Below, in pieces: positions 1 through 8,182 of a DNA stretch of 64,000 nt. How positions within the stretch are numbered: the stretch's first letter is position 1; every line of letters begins with the position of its first letter. The stretch is from Bin87 sp965116565 (lineage in GTDB: Bacteria > Chloroflexota > Dehalococcoidia > Lucifugimonadales > UBA3495). Made by a program: the position numbers and the translations under genes. The notes beneath the pieces were generated by a model. That model was not told the origin of the DNA. It did not search any database and saw nothing but the letters and a program-made list of their open reading frames with translations. Where the stretch lies: NCBI GenBank assembly GCA_965116565.1, contig OZ220699.1, forward strand, positions 1,364,001 to 1,428,000, in the 5' to 3' direction.

Positions 1-4
1 ACAG

Positions 5-1135
5 TTGGGGACGGGACCGGAGTCGGAGGGCGTGCGGCGGGTTGGGTCGCCGGTGGTGTCGGTGGTGGCTACCACGCCGGAGACGGTGCTGGCGGACGTG
101 GAGCGGGCGATGCGGCTGGCGGGGGCGGAGCGGGTATTGTCCACGGACGTTGAGACGCTGCTGAAGATCAACATCTCGTGGCAGCATTGGTATCCCGGGT
201 GCTCGACGACGCCTTGGCAGTTGGAGGGTGCGATTCGCGGGCTACAGAACATGGGGCATCGCACGGACGGACTGATCGCGGCGCACAACGGGACGGTGGT
301 GGTGGACTCGTTCGAGGGCGAGATAAACAACAAGCACAAGCCGGTGCAGGACAGGTACGGGCTGCGCACGGTGCACCTGGACACGCCGCCGGAGCCGTGG
401 GTGCTGTACGAGCCGAAGGCGGGGATGCAGGTACTGTACGACATCTACCCCGAGGGAATTGAGATTCCGGCGTGCTTCGCGGGGAAGAACATCGTGCATC
501 TGCCGACGATGAAGACGCACGTGTTCACGACGATGACCGGAGCGATGAAGAACGCGTTTGGCGGCTTGTTGCACCGCAAGCGGCACTGGACGCACTCGGT
601 GATTCACGAGACGCTGGTGGACCTGCTGGCGATTCAGCAGGAGATTCACCCGGGCATCTTTGCGGTTACGGACGGGACCTTCGCCGGCGACGGGCCGGGT
701 CCCCGGGCGATGCGGTGGCATATCAAGAACCGCATCGTGGCGGGGGCGGACCAGGTGGCGGTGGACGCCGTGGCGGCGTCGATGATGGGGTTCGATCCGC
801 TGTCGCTGAAGTTCATTCGGCTGGCCCACGAACGCGGGCTGGGCGTGGGCGACATGCGGGCCATCGAGGTGGTGGGCGACGAGCCGGACATCAGCCGGGT
901 GAACTGGAACTTCGCCGATAACGAGAACACGTTCGCGTCGCAGGGTCAGAAGCTGATCTACTGGGGTCCGTTGAAGCCGCTGGAGAACATGCTGCTGCGG
1001 TCGCCGCTGGCGGGCTGGGCGTACGCAGCGAGCAACGTGTACCACAACGGGTACTGGCTGAACACAATAGGGAAGGGACGGGTGCGGAAGGCGCTGCGGA
1101 CGGAGTGGGGGCGGCTGTGGGCGGAGGGGTATTAG
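5..1135 (+). CDS. DUF362 domain protein (5' end uncertain)
   Basis: 376 codons ending in TAG. The pattern fits the DUF362 family of uncharacterised, often iron-sulfur-associated proteins: an N-terminal stretch with KINISWQHWYPGCSTTPW, a central MKTHVFTTMTGAMKNAFGG block (about residue 168), DGTFAGDGPGPR (about 223), and a C-terminal DQVAVDAVAASMMGFDP block. No CxxCxxC ferredoxin motif is seen. The first possible start in the window is a TTG at base 5 and the frame is open to the window edge, so the true start may lie outside. It reads toward the Septu pair with 41 bp between. Function unknown; the family assignment is from memory of the conserved blocks. Confidence 0.75.
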   Translation: MGTGPESEGVRRVGSPVVSVVATTPETVLADVERAMRLAGAERVLSTDVETLLKINISWQHWYPGCSTTPWQLEGAIRGLQNMGHRTDGLIAAHNGTVVVDSFEGEINNKHKPVQDRYGLRTVHLDTPPEPWVLYEPKAGMQVLYDIYPEGIEIPACFAGKNIVHLPTMKTHVFTTMTGAMKNAFGGLLHRKRHWTHSVIHETLVDLLAIQQEIHPGIFAVTDGTFAGDGPGPRAMRWHIKNRIVAGADQVAVDAVAASMMGFDPLSLKFIRLAHERGLGVGDMRAIEVVGDEPDISRVNWNFADNENTFASQGQKLIYWGPLKPLENMLLRSPLAGWAYAASNVYHNGYWLNTIGKGRVRKALRTEWGRLWAEGY

Positions 1136-1176
1136 GTTTATTTTGTCGAACTAACAAGAATGAGTCGAGGTAATAG

Positions 1177-2811
1177 ATGCTGATTCAGAAAGCTGGAATT
1201 TCTAACGTGGGACCGATCAGAGAACCTATCGAATTGGAGTTCGATCCGCACGTCAATGTTCTGATCGGTCCCAATGCATGCGGAAAGACCACCGTGTTCA
1301 ACGTGCTCCGGCATTGCGCGTTGGGCGTTGATGTTGATCACGACTCCGTTAGCGTGCACGACAGCATGTTGCACCAACAGGAGGTTGTCGCATGGCCTGA
1401 CGCGCTTGATAGTTACATATTGCTATCAGATGGCATTCAATATGTGCTAGGCGTTCAAGGCTACGAACTTTTAGATTCCGATGGTTACCAACCATGCGAT
1501 CTAGTACCGATGGTATCAATCCCGTCGATACGATTGACATTCCCACCGGTGGAAGAGGTCGTAGCAGGATATACGTTCCAAGACACGTTTGTCGACACGC
1601 GAAATATTTTAGACTTTCGCCGTGTTTTCAGGATGCAGAATGAATACGATAAAGCGCTTGCAGAGGCTATCCAGATGGGAGATGGCCATTTGAACACCCA
1701 GGGCCAATTGGATGTCAACACTATGTTCGCCCAGATAGTGTCGGCCGGCAATCCTTTGAATCCCGACGATCCGGACGGAGAGATAGAATGGGCCGAAGAG
1801 ACGATTCTACGGTCGTGGGACATGGGCGATATACATGAGCGGACAGCGGCTGTGATCGCTACGGCGGATCAGTGTGCAGCGCAAATCTCCCGAGAAATCA
1901 TGCGGGACGAGCAGGCAACTGCATACGAATACAATCCAGCGGAACGCCTCGAGCACCATGGCGTTACAGGGGTTCGCTACGATCATTGGGGCGTTAGTAC
2001 CACCGATGTTACCGATGCCACCCTCACCATAGGAGACCTGAGCTCCGGGACCCAAGGGCCACTCATGTGGATTCGTTATGTCGCAATGATGGTGAACCTG
2101 GAGTTCATCAGGTTCTCTGGCGCCAATAAGACCGCATATGTGAGGGAACGAGGCCCAGTCGACCTGGAAGAATTTGCAAACGCCGTTGAAAGGAGGTCTC
2201 GGGGGAGGATCTCTCATGGACATAATGTGCCGGATTTGTGGAGGTTAGAGATAGGCATTGGGGAGAAAGAAGACGGGAGTTTCCATGACGAGTGGCGTAA
2301 AATGCCGTTTGTTTTGCTCATTGACGAAATTGAGAATCATCTGCATCCGACGTGGCAACGACGGATAATCCCAGCACTTCGGGAGTTCTTCCCGAATGCG
2401 CAGATTTTTGCAACTACGCATTCGCCGTTTGTGGTGGCGGGGTTAAAGGCGGGGCAGGTGCACTTGCTTGACCGTGATGAGCAAGGGATAGTCCAAGTTT
2501 ACACCAATCCTGATGACATAGAGGGTTGGACCGCGGATGAGATATTGCGAGCGTACATGGGAGTTGACGAACCGACCGATGAATTGACGGCCCAAGCCGC
2601 CCAACAGCTACGACAGCTCCGGAACCAAGGTCCGGTAGAGGGGCAGTATGACCAAGAAAGAGAGGCAGAAATCCAAAGATTGCGGCAAATTGTCGACAGA
2701 GCTGAACTATCTGGTCCACGGGTGGCAGAAGATGAACGATTCTTGAGCAATTTGGAGATGATCCTAGATCGTCATAGGCGATCTCAAGATTTTAACCAGG
2801 AGAACCGTTGA
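1177..2811 (+). CDS. ptuA: Septu-type AAA ATPase PtuA
   Basis: 544-residue ATPase of the OLD/ABC-like class. Walker A GPNACGKT is at residues 31-38, an ABC-signature-like LSSGTQ at about 287, Walker B LLIDEIENHLH at about 378 and the H-loop ATTHSP at about 412. The last 80 residues are charged and helical. The neighbouring gene encodes an HNH protein starting one base after this stop, the arrangement of the Septu anti-phage system, where PtuA senses and PtuB cuts nucleic acid. The start at 1177 has a GAGG-like site upstream. Base composition is lower in GC than the flanking DUF362 and lar genes, which suggests transfer. It could instead be another OLD-like ATPase/HNH defence pair; the ATPase class is certain, the Septu label is inference. 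Confidence 0.8.
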   Translation: MLIQKAGISNVGPIREPIELEFDPHVNVLIGPNACGKTTVFNVLRHCALGVDVDHDSVSVHDSMLHQQEVVAWPDALDSYILLSDGIQYVLGVQGYELLDSDGYQPCDLVPMVSIPSIRLTFPPVEEVVAGYTFQDTFVDTRNILDFRRVFRMQNEYDKALAEAIQMGDGHLNTQGQLDVNTMFAQIVSAGNPLNPDDPDGEIEWAEETILRSWDMGDIHERTAAVIATADQCAAQISREIMRDEQATAYEYNPAERLEHHGVTGVRYDHWGVSTTDVTDATLTIGDLSSGTQGPLMWIRYVAMMVNLEFIRFSGANKTAYVRERGPVDLEEFANAVERRSRGRISHGHNVPDLWRLEIGIGEKEDGSFHDEWRKMPFVLLIDEIENHLHPTWQRRIIPALREFFPNAQIFATTHSPFVVAGLKAGQVHLLDRDEQGIVQVYTNPDDIEGWTADEILRAYMGVDEPTDELTAQAAQQLRQLRNQGPVEGQYDQEREAEIQRLRQIVDRAELSGPRVAEDERFLSNLEMILDRHRRSQDFNQENR

Positions 2812-2812
2812 T

Positions 2813-3577
2813 ATGCATGCGATAGATAGGCCAGAAAGTGAACCGTTGGTTCTGACGCGACTACGCGGCAAAAAGTCCTCAGATTTCGGGCCGATGGGTG
2901 CCCAATTGGATAAGGTATTTATGGGTGCATGCGCCTTTTGCGAACGGACCGTCAATGACGACGACGTCATGAAGCGAGACAATGGCTTATTTTACTGCGA
3001 TCATTTCAGGCCACGTCATGCCTTCCCAGGCTTGATATATGACTGGGACAATCTATTGTATGTGTGCGGGGAGTGTGCGGGGGTGAAAGGCGGGCAATGG
3101 CCCATGGCAGATGATCCTTCCAACCAGTTTTTAGAGAAAATTGAGGGTGTCGTTGTTACCGAGTACCCTGACTCGGTGAGGAACTCAGATACAGATTTTT
3201 GTTTCAACCTTTCGAATGGATACCTTAAGCCCGGGAACGTCGAAACGCCGTATCAGGCATTGCGTATGATTGGAGACTTGGCACTTAACGAGCCTGAAAA
3301 ACTCCAAAAAATACCCAGATGGAATATTGCCTCACGGCAACGTGGACCCAACAAAACCGTGACTCTCAGGCGCACTAATCTTGCGGAAGCAAGGTTGCAG
3401 CGCCTCCGACGCCTGGAACGCGTACTCATCCTAGTCTCATCAAGAGAACCCGACAATGCAGAGTTACTGAAATACGTAATAGGGGAATTCACTCATCCGA
3501 GCGTTAGGTTTTCCTCGATATGCAAAGAATTCATCGCACAGTCCAAATACAGACTCTTTCTTGAAGCATCAAGTTAA
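2813..3577 (+). CDS. ptuB: Septu-type HNH endonuclease PtuB
   Basis: 254 residues. CAFCE (about residue 40) and the later CGEC (about 85) are paired Cys ligands. Between them lie CDHFRPRHAFPG and DWDNLLYVCGEC, the CxxC...HFRPK...W.NLL..C..C layout of retron/Septu-associated HNH nucleases. The catalytic His is probably that of DHFRPR. The C-terminal half is Arg/Leu-rich and helical. ATG lies one base after the ptuA stop, so the two are probably translationally coupled. The gene ends 10 bp before the convergent larC stop. In known Septu systems this protein is the effector nuclease activated with the ATPase on phage infection. Confidence 0.8.
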   Translation: MHAIDRPESEPLVLTRLRGKKSSDFGPMGAQLDKVFMGACAFCERTVNDDDVMKRDNGLFYCDHFRPRHAFPGLIYDWDNLLYVCGECAGVKGGQWPMADDPSNQFLEKIEGVVVTEYPDSVRNSDTDFCFNLSNGYLKPGNVETPYQALRMIGDLALNEPEKLQKIPRWNIASRQRGPNKTVTLRRTNLAEARLQRLRRLERVLILVSSREPDNAELLKYVIGEFTHPSVRFSSICKEFIAQSKYRLFLEASS

Positions 3578-3587
3578 TAGTGGGTCG

Positions 3588-5042
3588 TCAAGGGAAACTG
3601 TGGGTTTGGGCGCCGTTGGCCAAATCGTCGTGCTCCGGCGCCGTGCTGATGATTTGGCCGGAGAGGTATTTGCGCTTGATGCGGATGGGGCCGTATTCGG
3701 TTTGGACGGTTATGGTGTCGCGGTCGGCCACGTAGCGGCCGATGGGGCGGACTCGGACGCCCAGGGTGGGAGTGTGTCTGAGGATGGCTTCGGCCAGTTG
3801 GGTTTCGAGTTCTGCCGGGCCCAGGGCTGAGAGGAGGATGGCGGGGCGGTTCTTCTTCATCTGGATGGAGGTGTGCCAGACGTCGAGGGCGCCGGCGGCG
3901 AAGAGCTGATCCATGGCGAATCCGAGTTGCTCGCCGGTGGCGTTGTCGATGTTGGTTTCGAGGAGAATGACGTTGTCCTGCCAGCGGGCGAATGGGACGT
4001 TGGGGTCTGGCGTATTTGATGGCTCGTGGGCGGTTTGGTTGCGGTAGGCTTCCAGGGCGGCGGCGCGGACGGTTTCGAGGGTTGGTGGGGGGTGGTTGCC
4101 GTCCGCTCGTGGTTCGACAGGCTCACCGTGAGCGGGCTGGTGTGGTTCGGGACCGCCGTGAGCGGATGGGTGTCGGTCTGCAGGGACGTCGGTGTGACCG
4201 GTGGTGGCAGGTCTGGCCCGGATCGCAGGTTGTCCAGTGACGTCGGCCGAGGCGGGTAGGCTGGTAGCTGTAGAGATATCCGGTGGGCTGGCGGGGGTGG
4301 GGACTGAGGCGATGGTCTCGCCGAGCCAGAGGCGGAGGACATTTGGGAAGGCTGGCGGGTTTTTGCCACCGGCGCCTACGCCGATGCGGTGGAGGGTCAT
4401 GGCGGGCTGGCGGAATTCGTCGGCGAGGGTGGTGATGAGGGCCGCGCCGGTGGGCGTGGTGAGCTCGCCGACGTTGGCGTGGAAGGGTCGATCGGGCGCG
4501 ACGGGAGCTTTGGCGGCGGCGATGATCTCCAGGGTGGCCGGCGCTGGATTGCTGTAGCCGCCGGGCCGGCGCGGGCCGGTGGCCTCGCCGAGTACCAGGG
4601 GAGATGCGTAGATCCGCTGGACGCCGAGTTGCTCAAGTCCGTGGACCACGCCTACCACGTCAACCAGGGTATCGGCGGTGCCGAGTTCGTGGAGGTGGAT
4701 GTCATCGGGATTGGCGCCGTGGACGCGGGCTTCGGCGGCGAACAGGGCTTTGAGGACGGCGGACGCGCGGGCGCGGGTGTTGTCGCACAGAGCAGATGCG
4801 TTGGCTGCTGCGTCGAGCATCTGAGCCGGGGTGTAGCGGGGTGCGTTGGAGGTGTCGACGAGGGCGCGGGTTCCGCGGACCTCGCAGCGGATTTCGTCAG
4901 CGGTGGTGATCTGCACTCCGGGGATGTTGAGAGCGGTTACGGCGTCGTGGATAGCGTCGAGGGGGAGGCCGGCATCGAGGAGCGCGCCGAGAAGCATGTC
5001 GCCGCTGGCGCCACCGACGGACTGGATGTAGGCGGTTTTCAT
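3588..5042 (-). CDS. larC: LarC, nickel insertion for the nickel-pincer cofactor
   Basis: About 484 residues from the ATG of MKTAYIQSVGGASGDMLLG. The N-terminal half has the LarC hallmarks GASGDMLLGALLDAG, HLHELGTADTLVDVVG and GELTTPTGAAL; the C-terminal half has LETNIDNATGEQLGFAMDQL and GVRVRPIGRY. LarC inserts nickel, using CTP, into the pincer cofactor made by LarB and LarE. The model lactobacillus gene is split by a programmed frameshift; here it is one open frame. Residues about 295-375 form a Pro/Ala-rich, low-conservation insert containing a dispersed palindromic repeat (AHGEPVEPRA). It lies downstream of larE. The longer frame to 5189 runs through repeat DNA and is not used. Confidence 0.9.
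   Translation of the reverse strand: MKTAYIQSVGGASGDMLLGALLDAGLPLDAIHDAVTALNIPGVQITTADEIRCEVRGTRALVDTSNAPRYTPAQMLDAAANASALCDNTRARASAVLKALFAAEARVHGANPDDIHLHELGTADTLVDVVGVVHGLEQLGVQRIYASPLVLGEATGPRRPGGYSNPAPATLEIIAAAKAPVAPDRPFHANVGELTTPTGAALITTLADEFRQPAMTLHRIGVGAGGKNPPAFPNVLRLWLGETIASVPTPASPPDISTATSLPASADVTGQPAIRARPATTGHTDVPADRHPSAHGGPEPHQPAHGEPVEPRADGNHPPPTLETVRAAALEAYRNQTAHEPSNTPDPNVPFARWQDNVILLETNIDNATGEQLGFAMDQLFAAGALDVWHTSIQMKKNRPAILLSALGPAELETQLAEAILRHTPTLGVRVRPIGRYVADRDTITVQTEYGPIRIKRKYLSGQIISTAPEHDDLANGAQTHSFP
4103..4135. repeat. Dispersed palindromic repeat inside larC
   Basis: CCGCTCGTGGT and ACCGTGAGCGG form an imperfect hairpin around the loop TCGACAGGCTC. The TTCGACAGGCTCACC core is a repeat I recognise from other GC-rich bacterial genomes. 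Here it is translated, giving AHGEPVEPRA in the LarC linker. A partial second copy, GCCGTGAGCGG, follows at about 4154-4165. Confidence 0.7.
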
Positions 5043-5097
5043 GGGGTGCGTTTTACCGGGATGAACAGGATGGACGGGATAGGGAGTTCGCCCGCAC

Positions 5098-5124
5098 CCT
5101 AGCCCTCGCCCATCGAGGGCTAGG
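5098..5124. other. Perfect hairpin over the larE stop codon
   Basis: CCTAGCCCTCG, a five-base loop CCCAT, then CGAGGGCTAGG: an 11-bp perfect stem that covers the last bases and stop codon of larE and precedes larC. No T tract follows on either strand, so it is not a standard intrinsic terminator. It may tune larC expression or be another repeat. Just beyond it, 5061-5080, is a GGATGAACAGGATGG copy of the CATCCTGT-type repeat. Confidence 0.6.
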
Positions 5125-5956
5125 GAATCTTGATCAGGACGTCGTTGAGGCTGCCGGAGCGGAGGGGGTTGAGGTCCAGGGAGACCCACAGGTAGCCGAG
5201 GGATTTGAGGCGGGTGGCGATCTCATCGCGGTGGGCGAAAGCGAGGTCCATCTGATCTGCTGCGACCTCGATGCGGCAAAGCTTGTCGTGGTGGCGGGCG
5301 CGGACCTCACGAAGGCCAAGGTCGTGCAGGATGTCCTCGGCGGCCTCGATGCGGCGGAGGGACTCGACGGTTACGGGAGTGCCGTAGGGGATGCGTGATG
5401 ACAGACAGGGCTGGGCCGGCTTGTCCCACAGGGGTACGCCCAGCCAACGGGCGGCGGCGCGGACCTGGGACTTGTCCATTCCGGCCTCGACCATGGGGCT
5501 GCGGATGTTGTGCTCGGAGGCGGCGGTCATGCCGGGGCGGTAGTCGCCGAGGTCGTCGGTGTTGGCGCCGTTGGCGATCCAGTTGTAGCCCTCGGATGCG
5601 GCGAGAGCGCCGAGTTGGTCGTAAAGTTCGGTCTTGCAGAAGTAGCAGCGCTGGGGGGAGTTGGCGACGTAGCCATCGCGCTGGAGTTCGTCGGTGCGGA
5701 TGATACGGTGGTTGAGGTCGAACTGGGTGGCGATGGACTCGGCGTCGGCGAGGTCGCGTGCGGCGAGAGCGGGGGAGACGGCGGTGACGGCCAGGGCGCG
5801 GCTACCCAGCGCGCGCTGGGCTGCCACCGCCAGGAGGGTGCTGTCGACGCCGCCGGAGCAGGCGACGATGACGGAACCCATATCGCGTAGGATGGATTCC
5901 AGGCGGGGGAGGCAATCGGGAGGAGACTGGTCGGTGAACTGTGTGGGCTGTGTCAT
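5120..5956 (-). CDS. larE: LarE, sacrificial sulfur transferase
   Basis: 278 residues of the PP-loop ATPase family. SGGVDSTLLA (about residue 35) is the PP-loop. RCYFCKTELY (about 112) and PAQPCLSSRIPYG (about 182) are LarE hallmarks; the Cys of PCLSSR matches the sacrificial cysteine that gives up sulfur in the lactobacillus enzyme. The extra Cys pair in RCYFC could support an iron-sulfur form, but that is inference. The enzyme adenylates the cofactor precursor and converts its carboxylates to thioacids. It is upstream of larC on the same strand with 77 bp between. No larB or larA is in the window. Confidence 0.9.
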   Translation of the reverse strand: MTQPTQFTDQSPPDCLPRLESILRDMGSVIVACSGGVDSTLLAVAAQRALGSRALAVTAVSPALAARDLADAESIATQFDLNHRIIRTDELQRDGYVANSPQRCYFCKTELYDQLGALAASEGYNWIANGANTDDLGDYRPGMTAASEHNIRSPMVEAGMDKSQVRAAARWLGVPLWDKPAQPCLSSRIPYGTPVTVESLRRIEAAEDILHDLGLREVRARHHDKLCRIEVAADQMDLAFAHRDEIATRLKSLGYLWVSLDLNPLRSGSLNDVLIKIP

Positions 5957-6037
5957 AATGTTCGCCGGGGTTTGGTTTCACTTCGGTGAACAGGATAGAT
6001 AGGATTCGCCGGTTACGCAAGGAAGCGGGTATTTGAG

Positions 6038-6394
6038 ATGACGGTGCAGAGTATCAGCGCGATCACGCTGGCGGTGCGCGACATGGCGAAGGCGGTGGCG
6101 TTTTATTGTGACGGGGCGGGGATACCAATTCTGTACGGAGGGCCGGAAACGGCGTTCACGTCGCTGAGCGTGGGGGATGGGTACCTCAACCTGATTCTTT
6201 CGGATGACGCCGATGTGCGCTGGTGGGGTCGGTGCATTCTGTACGTGGACGACGTGGACGCGCATCACCGGAGGATGGTGGAGGCGGGATACACGCCGGA
6301 CGGGGAGCCGGCGGACGCGCCGTGGCGGGAGCGGTACTATCACGTTACCGACCCTGACGGGCACGAGATCAGTTTTGCGCGGCCGTTGGCGTAG
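6038..6394 (+). CDS. VOC-family (glyoxalase-fold) protein
   Basis: 118 residues. The opening ISAITLAVRDMAKAVAFYCDGAGI and the closing YYHVTDPDGHEISFARPL are the standard VOC/glyoxalase ends, with candidate metal ligands in the final DPDGHEISFA. Size fits a single-domain dioxygenase/isomerase or antibiotic-binding protein. It is transcribed away from larE. The 81-bp gap between them holds a repeat (AACAGGATAGATAGGAT). The substrate cannot be told from sequence. Confidence 0.8.
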   Translation: MTVQSISAITLAVRDMAKAVAFYCDGAGIPILYGGPETAFTSLSVGDGYLNLILSDDADVRWWGRCILYVDDVDAHHRRMVEAGYTPDGEPADAPWRERYYHVTDPDGHEISFARPLA

Positions 6395-6540
6395 GTTTCT
6401 GCCATGGATGTGAAGGATGTGCTGGATGGGGGTACGTGCTGCCAAACCTTCTCTCGTGAAACTGCGAAAGAGCGTCTTGTGCCTGTCAAGCTCAAGGATG
6501 TCCGGGTGATTTGACTTAGCTGTCGACAGTTGCCCTACTG

Positions 6541-6660
6541 TCAGGTATCCAAAGTGCGTTGTCAAAAGTGGGCGACGCTGGCGAGTGTCTGGTCGGCGGT
6601 CTTGGTCCAGACAAATGGCCTGGGACATTCGTTGACGGACCAGAGCTTGAACTGTGCGCC
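6541..6660 (-). pseudogene. IS630-type transposase C-terminal fragment
   Basis: Reading the minus strand gives LWSVNECPRPFVWTKTADQT followed by LASVAHF, a stop, and QRTLDT. The RPFVWTKTADxxLxS pattern is typical of the C-terminus of IS630 transposases. No other part of the element is seen here, so this is a relic in the 372-bp gap between the VOC gene and xth. The rest of the gap shows nothing recognisable beyond a promoter. Confidence 0.55.
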
Positions 6661-6697
6661 CGGGTCCTGGCGAGTTTCTGATACGGTCCCGTGCCTG

Positions 6698-6706
6698 TGC
6701 TAGAAT
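6698..6706 (+). promoter_or_regulatory. Probable extended -10 promoter of the exonuclease III gene
   Basis: TGCTAGAAT is an extended -10 element about 60 bp upstream of the ATG at 6767. No convincing -35 hexamer is present, as is common for extended -10 promoters. Based on motif match only. Confidence 0.4.
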
Positions 6707-6766
6707 CGGGCGCGGAGGGCAATTTCCCCATCTCCCTTCGGGAGGGTGCGGCTGAGGTAGTAAAGC

Positions 6767-7534
6767 ATGAGGCTGATTTCATGGAACGTCAACGGGATTC
6801 GAGCAGTTCACAAAAAGGGATTCCTTGAGTGGTTTCAGGAAGCGCAGCCCGACGTGCTGTGCCTCCAGGAGACCAAGGCCCACGAATCCCAATTGCCCGC
6901 CGCCCTGAAGCAGGTCGAGGGTTATTCCAGTTGGTTCACGACTCCGGAGCGAAAGGGTTACAGCGGCGTGGGCCTCTACACCCGCGAAGGGCATATACCC
7001 CGCAGCGTCAGCTTCGGTCTGGGCGTTGAGCGATTCGACAGCGAGGGGCGCACCATCGTCGCCGACTTCGATGACTTCGTGTTCCTGGGCATCTATTTCC
7101 CCAACGGCAAGCGGTCCGCCGAACGCCTGCGTTACAAGATGGAATTCTACGACGCCTTTCTGGATTACGTGGACAAGCTGCGAGGGGAAGGCCGCAATGT
7201 GGTTGCGTGCGGCGACGTAAACACGGCCCACAAGGAAATCGACCTGGCCCGGCCCCGGGAAAACGCCAAGATCTCCGGCTTTCTCCCGGAGGAGCGGGCC
7301 TGGATGGACGACTTACTTGAGCACGGTTACGTTGACACCTTTCGACGGTTCAACCAGGAACCGGGCAACTACAGTTATTGGGACCAGATGACTCGCGCGC
7401 GGGCACGGAACGTGGGCTGGCGCATCGACTACTTCTTCACCGACAGCGATTTCGCGTCCAACCTGACCGATGCTTTCATACTGCCCGACGTGATGGGGTC
7501 GGATCACTGCCCCGTCGGCATTGAACTTTCCTGA
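6767..7534 (+). CDS. xth: Exodeoxyribonuclease III (AP endonuclease)
   Basis: 255 residues, the usual length for bacterial ExoIII. ISWNVNGIRA (residues 4-13), LCLQETK with catalytic Glu 35, YFPNG (about 109), CGDVNTAHKEID (about 150) and the final MGSDHCPVGI place all catalytic residues of the Mg-dependent EEP family. It cleaves DNA 5' to abasic sites and removes 3' blocking groups in base-excision repair. ATG follows a gene-free 106 bp with an extended -10. It is a single transcription unit, since the next frame is a broken toxin-antitoxin pair. Confidence 0.92.
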   Translation: MRLISWNVNGIRAVHKKGFLEWFQEAQPDVLCLQETKAHESQLPAALKQVEGYSSWFTTPERKGYSGVGLYTREGHIPRSVSFGLGVERFDSEGRTIVADFDDFVFLGIYFPNGKRSAERLRYKMEFYDAFLDYVDKLRGEGRNVVACGDVNTAHKEIDLARPRENAKISGFLPEERAWMDDLLEHGYVDTFRRFNQEPGNYSYWDQMTRARARNVGWRIDYFFTDSDFASNLTDAFILPDVMGSDHCPVGIELS

Positions 7535-7576
7535 GCTTCCCCATTGCGGCCATCGCTTTTGTTATGGAGCGCGACC

Positions 7577-7801
7577 ATGAACCAATTACTCAAAGAGGCC
7601 TTTGACTGAGCGGCAGCGCTCTCTCCCGACGAACAGGACTGGTTCGCCAAGTTCCTGCTCGCTGAACTCGACGCCGACCACGAATGGGACCGACCGCTCG
7701 AACTCCCCGAATCCGACAAATTGCTGGACCGCCTTGCCGACCAGGCGCTGTCCGAGCACAGAGCAGGAAAGACCTTTCCCCTCAACCCCGCAGACCTTTA
7801 G
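7577..7801 (+). pseudogene. Antitoxin gene of a RelE-type pair, interrupted by TGA
   Basis: The frame reads MNQLLKEAFD, stop, AAALSPDEQDWFAKFLLAEL and continues to LNPADL before a TAG. Apart from one TGA at codon 11 (probably from CGA) it is a complete 74-codon frame of the kind found just upstream of RelE/ParE toxins. The toxin frame begins 2 bp after its stop. Internal starts are absent, so it probably makes no product. Confidence 0.6.
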
Positions 7802-7803
7802 GT

Positions 7804-8074
7804 ATGCGCTCCTTCACTCAAGGCAGCTTCTGGGATGCCTGCCATGCACTGCCAGACCACATAAAAATCCAAGCCAACCGCGCCTATACCTTGTTTCAAG
7901 CCAACCATGACCATCCGAGCCTGAACTTCAAACGCGGTCGGCAGGCGAAACCCTGTCTGCTCGGTCCGCATCAGCGCAGGATACCGGGCCTTGGGGGTGA
8001 TGGGATAAAACGACATCATCTGGTTCTGGATAGGCCCGCACCACGAGTACGACCGACTCCTCCGGCGCAGTTAA
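7804..8074 (+). pseudogene. RelE/ParE-type toxin, frameshifted
   Basis: The start reads MRSFTQGSFWDACHALPDHI and reaches HPSLNFKR. After this the conserved continuation (SVRISAGYRALGVMG, a TAA, then NDIIWFWIGPHHEYDRLL) is in another frame. YRALGV and WFWIG.H.EYD.LL are the C-terminal signature of RelE/YafQ-like toxins. One frameshift near 7938 and one in-frame stop inactivate it. Both halves of the pair are thus dead. Bases 8075-8182 hold nothing recognisable. Confidence 0.65.
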
Positions 8075-8182
8075 ACCCGGTACGCCCACACCGACCGCGG
8101 ATGAGCATTGAACCGAGCGTATTCCAGCCACAAGGCTCCGTCACGAGCCCCCAGGAGAAACAGGGGCCGTCGCCCTTACCTT

